Origin: an uncultured Oscillospiraceae bacterium | GTDB lineage: Bacteria; Bacillota; Clostridia; Oscillospirales; Ruminococcaceae | Direction of reading: 5' to 3' | Assembly (NCBI GenBank): GCA_934456315.1 | Contig: CAKSHG010000168.1 | Coordinates: forward strand, 1 to 5,069 | DNA: 5,069 nucleotides | In this document: positions 4,171 to 5,069 of the stretch, piece after piece | Layout: the number at the start of each line of letters is the position of its first letter | Position numbering within the stretch: position 1 is the first letter of the stretch | Made by a program: the position numbers and the translations under genes | The notes under the pieces: model-generated | The model's database searches: none | What the model was told of the DNA's origin: nothing | What the model saw: the letters and a program-made list of their open reading frames with translations, nothing else

Positions 4171-5069
4171 TCAGAGCTGGATAGTATCCTGGTCGCGCAG
4201 CGTGAACGCGCCTACCAGGTTCTTCATCGTCGTCGCCTGTGCGGAAAGCTCCTCGGAAGCCGCAGCGGATTCCTCCGCAGTTGCGGAGTTCGTCTGGACT
4301 ACGTTGGATATCTGGTCGATTCCGATGGAGATCTGCTTGATGGAATCCGCAGCCTCCCTTGTGGAAGCGGAGATCTTGTTGTTGAGCTCTGCGACCGTTG
4401 CGGCGGACTCGACTACGCCGTTCATCATTCCGGCGGTTTCGTTCACGAGGGCACTGCCGTTCTCGATTGCGGTAACTGTTCCCTCGATCATGTTCGTGGT
4501 GTTCTGCGCAGCTTCAGCAGACTTCGCAGCAAGGTTGCGTACCTCGTCCGCTACTACAGCAAAGCCCTTTCCTGCCTCGCCGGCGCGCGCAGCCTCGATC
4601 GCGGCGTTGAGCGCAAGTATGTTGGTCTGGAATGCGATATCCTCGATGGTCTTGATGATATTCTTGGTTTCTGCGGAGGAAGTCTTGATCTCCTCCATCG
4701 CGGTGATGAGGTTCTCCATCTTCTCGGAAGCGCTGCCGAGCTTTTCGCCTGCTTCCGCAGTGTTCCTGCTTGCCTCGTCTGCGTCCTTCGCATTTTCGTG
4801 TATCATATCGGCTACCACGCTGATGGTCGCCGCAAGCTCCTCAACAGAGGACGCCTGCTCCGTTGCGCCCTGGGACAGCGCCTGCGCTCCTGCGGAAACC
4901 TGGTCGGAGCCAGCCGCTACCTGGTCGGACGCGGTGCTTATCTCCGCCATTGTCGCGCTAAGCTTGTGGTTGATATCGCGAACATAGTGCAGCAGCTTCT
5001 CGCAGTCGCCGACATAGTATTTCTCGTTCTCTGCGGTATGGACGTTCAGGTTGCCCGTGGACATCGCCT
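4171..5069 (-). CDS. Methyl-accepting chemotaxis protein, C-terminal signalling part (5' end outside window)
   Basis: The visible 299 or so codons encode the cytoplasmic coiled-coil hairpin of a chemoreceptor, which controls CheA kinase through CheW and so motility. The hairpin tip is unmistakable: [20 protein letters not shown] followed by [20 protein letters not shown], numbered 140-179 from the ATG at 5064. Glu/Gln pairs in methylation-type contexts are EQ (69-70), EE (75-76), EE (264-265) and EE (271-272). From tip to C-terminus is about 130 residues, roughly 18 heptads, near a 36H-type length; this is an estimate. There is no NWETF-type CheR tether: the protein ends DQDTIQL. The frame stays open to the edge and the ATG at 5064 has no ribosome binding site. 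The first residues (AMSTGNLNV) look like the end of a HAMP domain, so a membrane anchor and sensor domain should lie beyond 5069. The ligand cannot be inferred. Confidence 0.95.
   Translation of the reverse strand, partial: AMSTGNLNVHTAENEKYYVGDCEKLLHYVRDINHKLSATMAEISTASDQVAAGSDQVSAGAQALSQGATEQASSVEELAATISVVADMIHENAKDADEASRNTAEAGEKLGSASEKMENLITAMEEIKTSSAETKNIIKTIEDIAFQTNILALNAAIEAARAGEAGKGFAVVADEVRNLAAKSAEAAQNTTNMIEGTVTAIENGSALVNETAGMMNGVVESAATVAELNNKISASTREAADSIKQISIGIDQISNVVQTNSATAEESAAASEELSAQATTMKNLVGAFTLRDQDTIQL

Noticed and set aside
4079..4987. Plus-strand open frame of 302 codons overlapping the antiporter stop
   Set aside because: It runs through the shared terminator hairpin and then antisense to the chemoreceptor coding region. 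Its Ser/Ala-rich product reflects the repetitive coiled-coil codons on the other strand.
5062..5064. ATG near the right edge as the true start of the chemoreceptor
   Set aside because: There is no ribosome binding site at suitable spacing, the frame stays open to the window edge, and the local sequence resembles the end of a HAMP domain, so the gene almost certainly begins beyond the window.

Overview
The window looks like chromosomal DNA from a Gram-positive Clostridia-type gut bacterium, of the Ruminococcus/Oscillospiraceae kind. This is inference. It rests on strong GGAGG-type ribosome binding sites, consensus sigma-A promoters (one perfect TTGACA-17-TATAAT, one TGTGA extended -10), GC-rich coding DNA with AT-rich promoter regions, and the gene families present. 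No mobile element, CRISPR array or prophage gene is visible.

Layout. (i) 1-73, minus strand: a tRNA-Gly(CCC) gene at the left edge, with its own perfect promoter at 87-115. (ii) 169-1782, minus: an AGCS-family sodium:alanine/glycine symporter with an extra hydrophilic segment of about 90 residues. (iii) 1783-1987: an AT-rich divergent promoter region with an extended -10 promoter in each direction. It holds a perfect 20-bp palindrome and a second, degenerate copy of its core, each near one promoter. (iv) 1988-2692, plus: a KdpE-like OmpR/PhoB response regulator with no sensor kinase in the window. (v) 2693-2913: a 221-base leader containing a fluoride (crcB-type) riboswitch aptamer. Its 3' strand also forms the 5' arm of a long intrinsic terminator. 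(vi) 2914-4092, plus: a CPA2 cation/proton antiporter resembling the SLC9B/NHA group. (vii) 4124-4152: a 10-bp-stem terminator shared by convergent genes. (viii) 4171 to the right edge, minus: the signalling half of a methyl-accepting chemotaxis protein whose 5' end lies outside the window.

The most notable element is the riboswitch. The 11 bases GGGCUGAUGGC (2787-2797) belong to the aptamer and also pair, with one G-U wobble, to GCCGUCAGCCC (2852-2862), which is followed by UUUUCGUUU. Fluoride binding should therefore block the terminator and switch on the antiporter. This marks the antiporter as a fluoride-response gene rather than a housekeeping sodium or potassium transporter. No separate promoter is evident after the response-regulator gene, so the riboswitch terminator may also act as that gene's terminator when fluoride is absent. 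The Na+ symporter, KdpE-like regulator and CPA antiporter together suggest a small ion-homeostasis locus, but only the fluoride control is directly supported by sequence.
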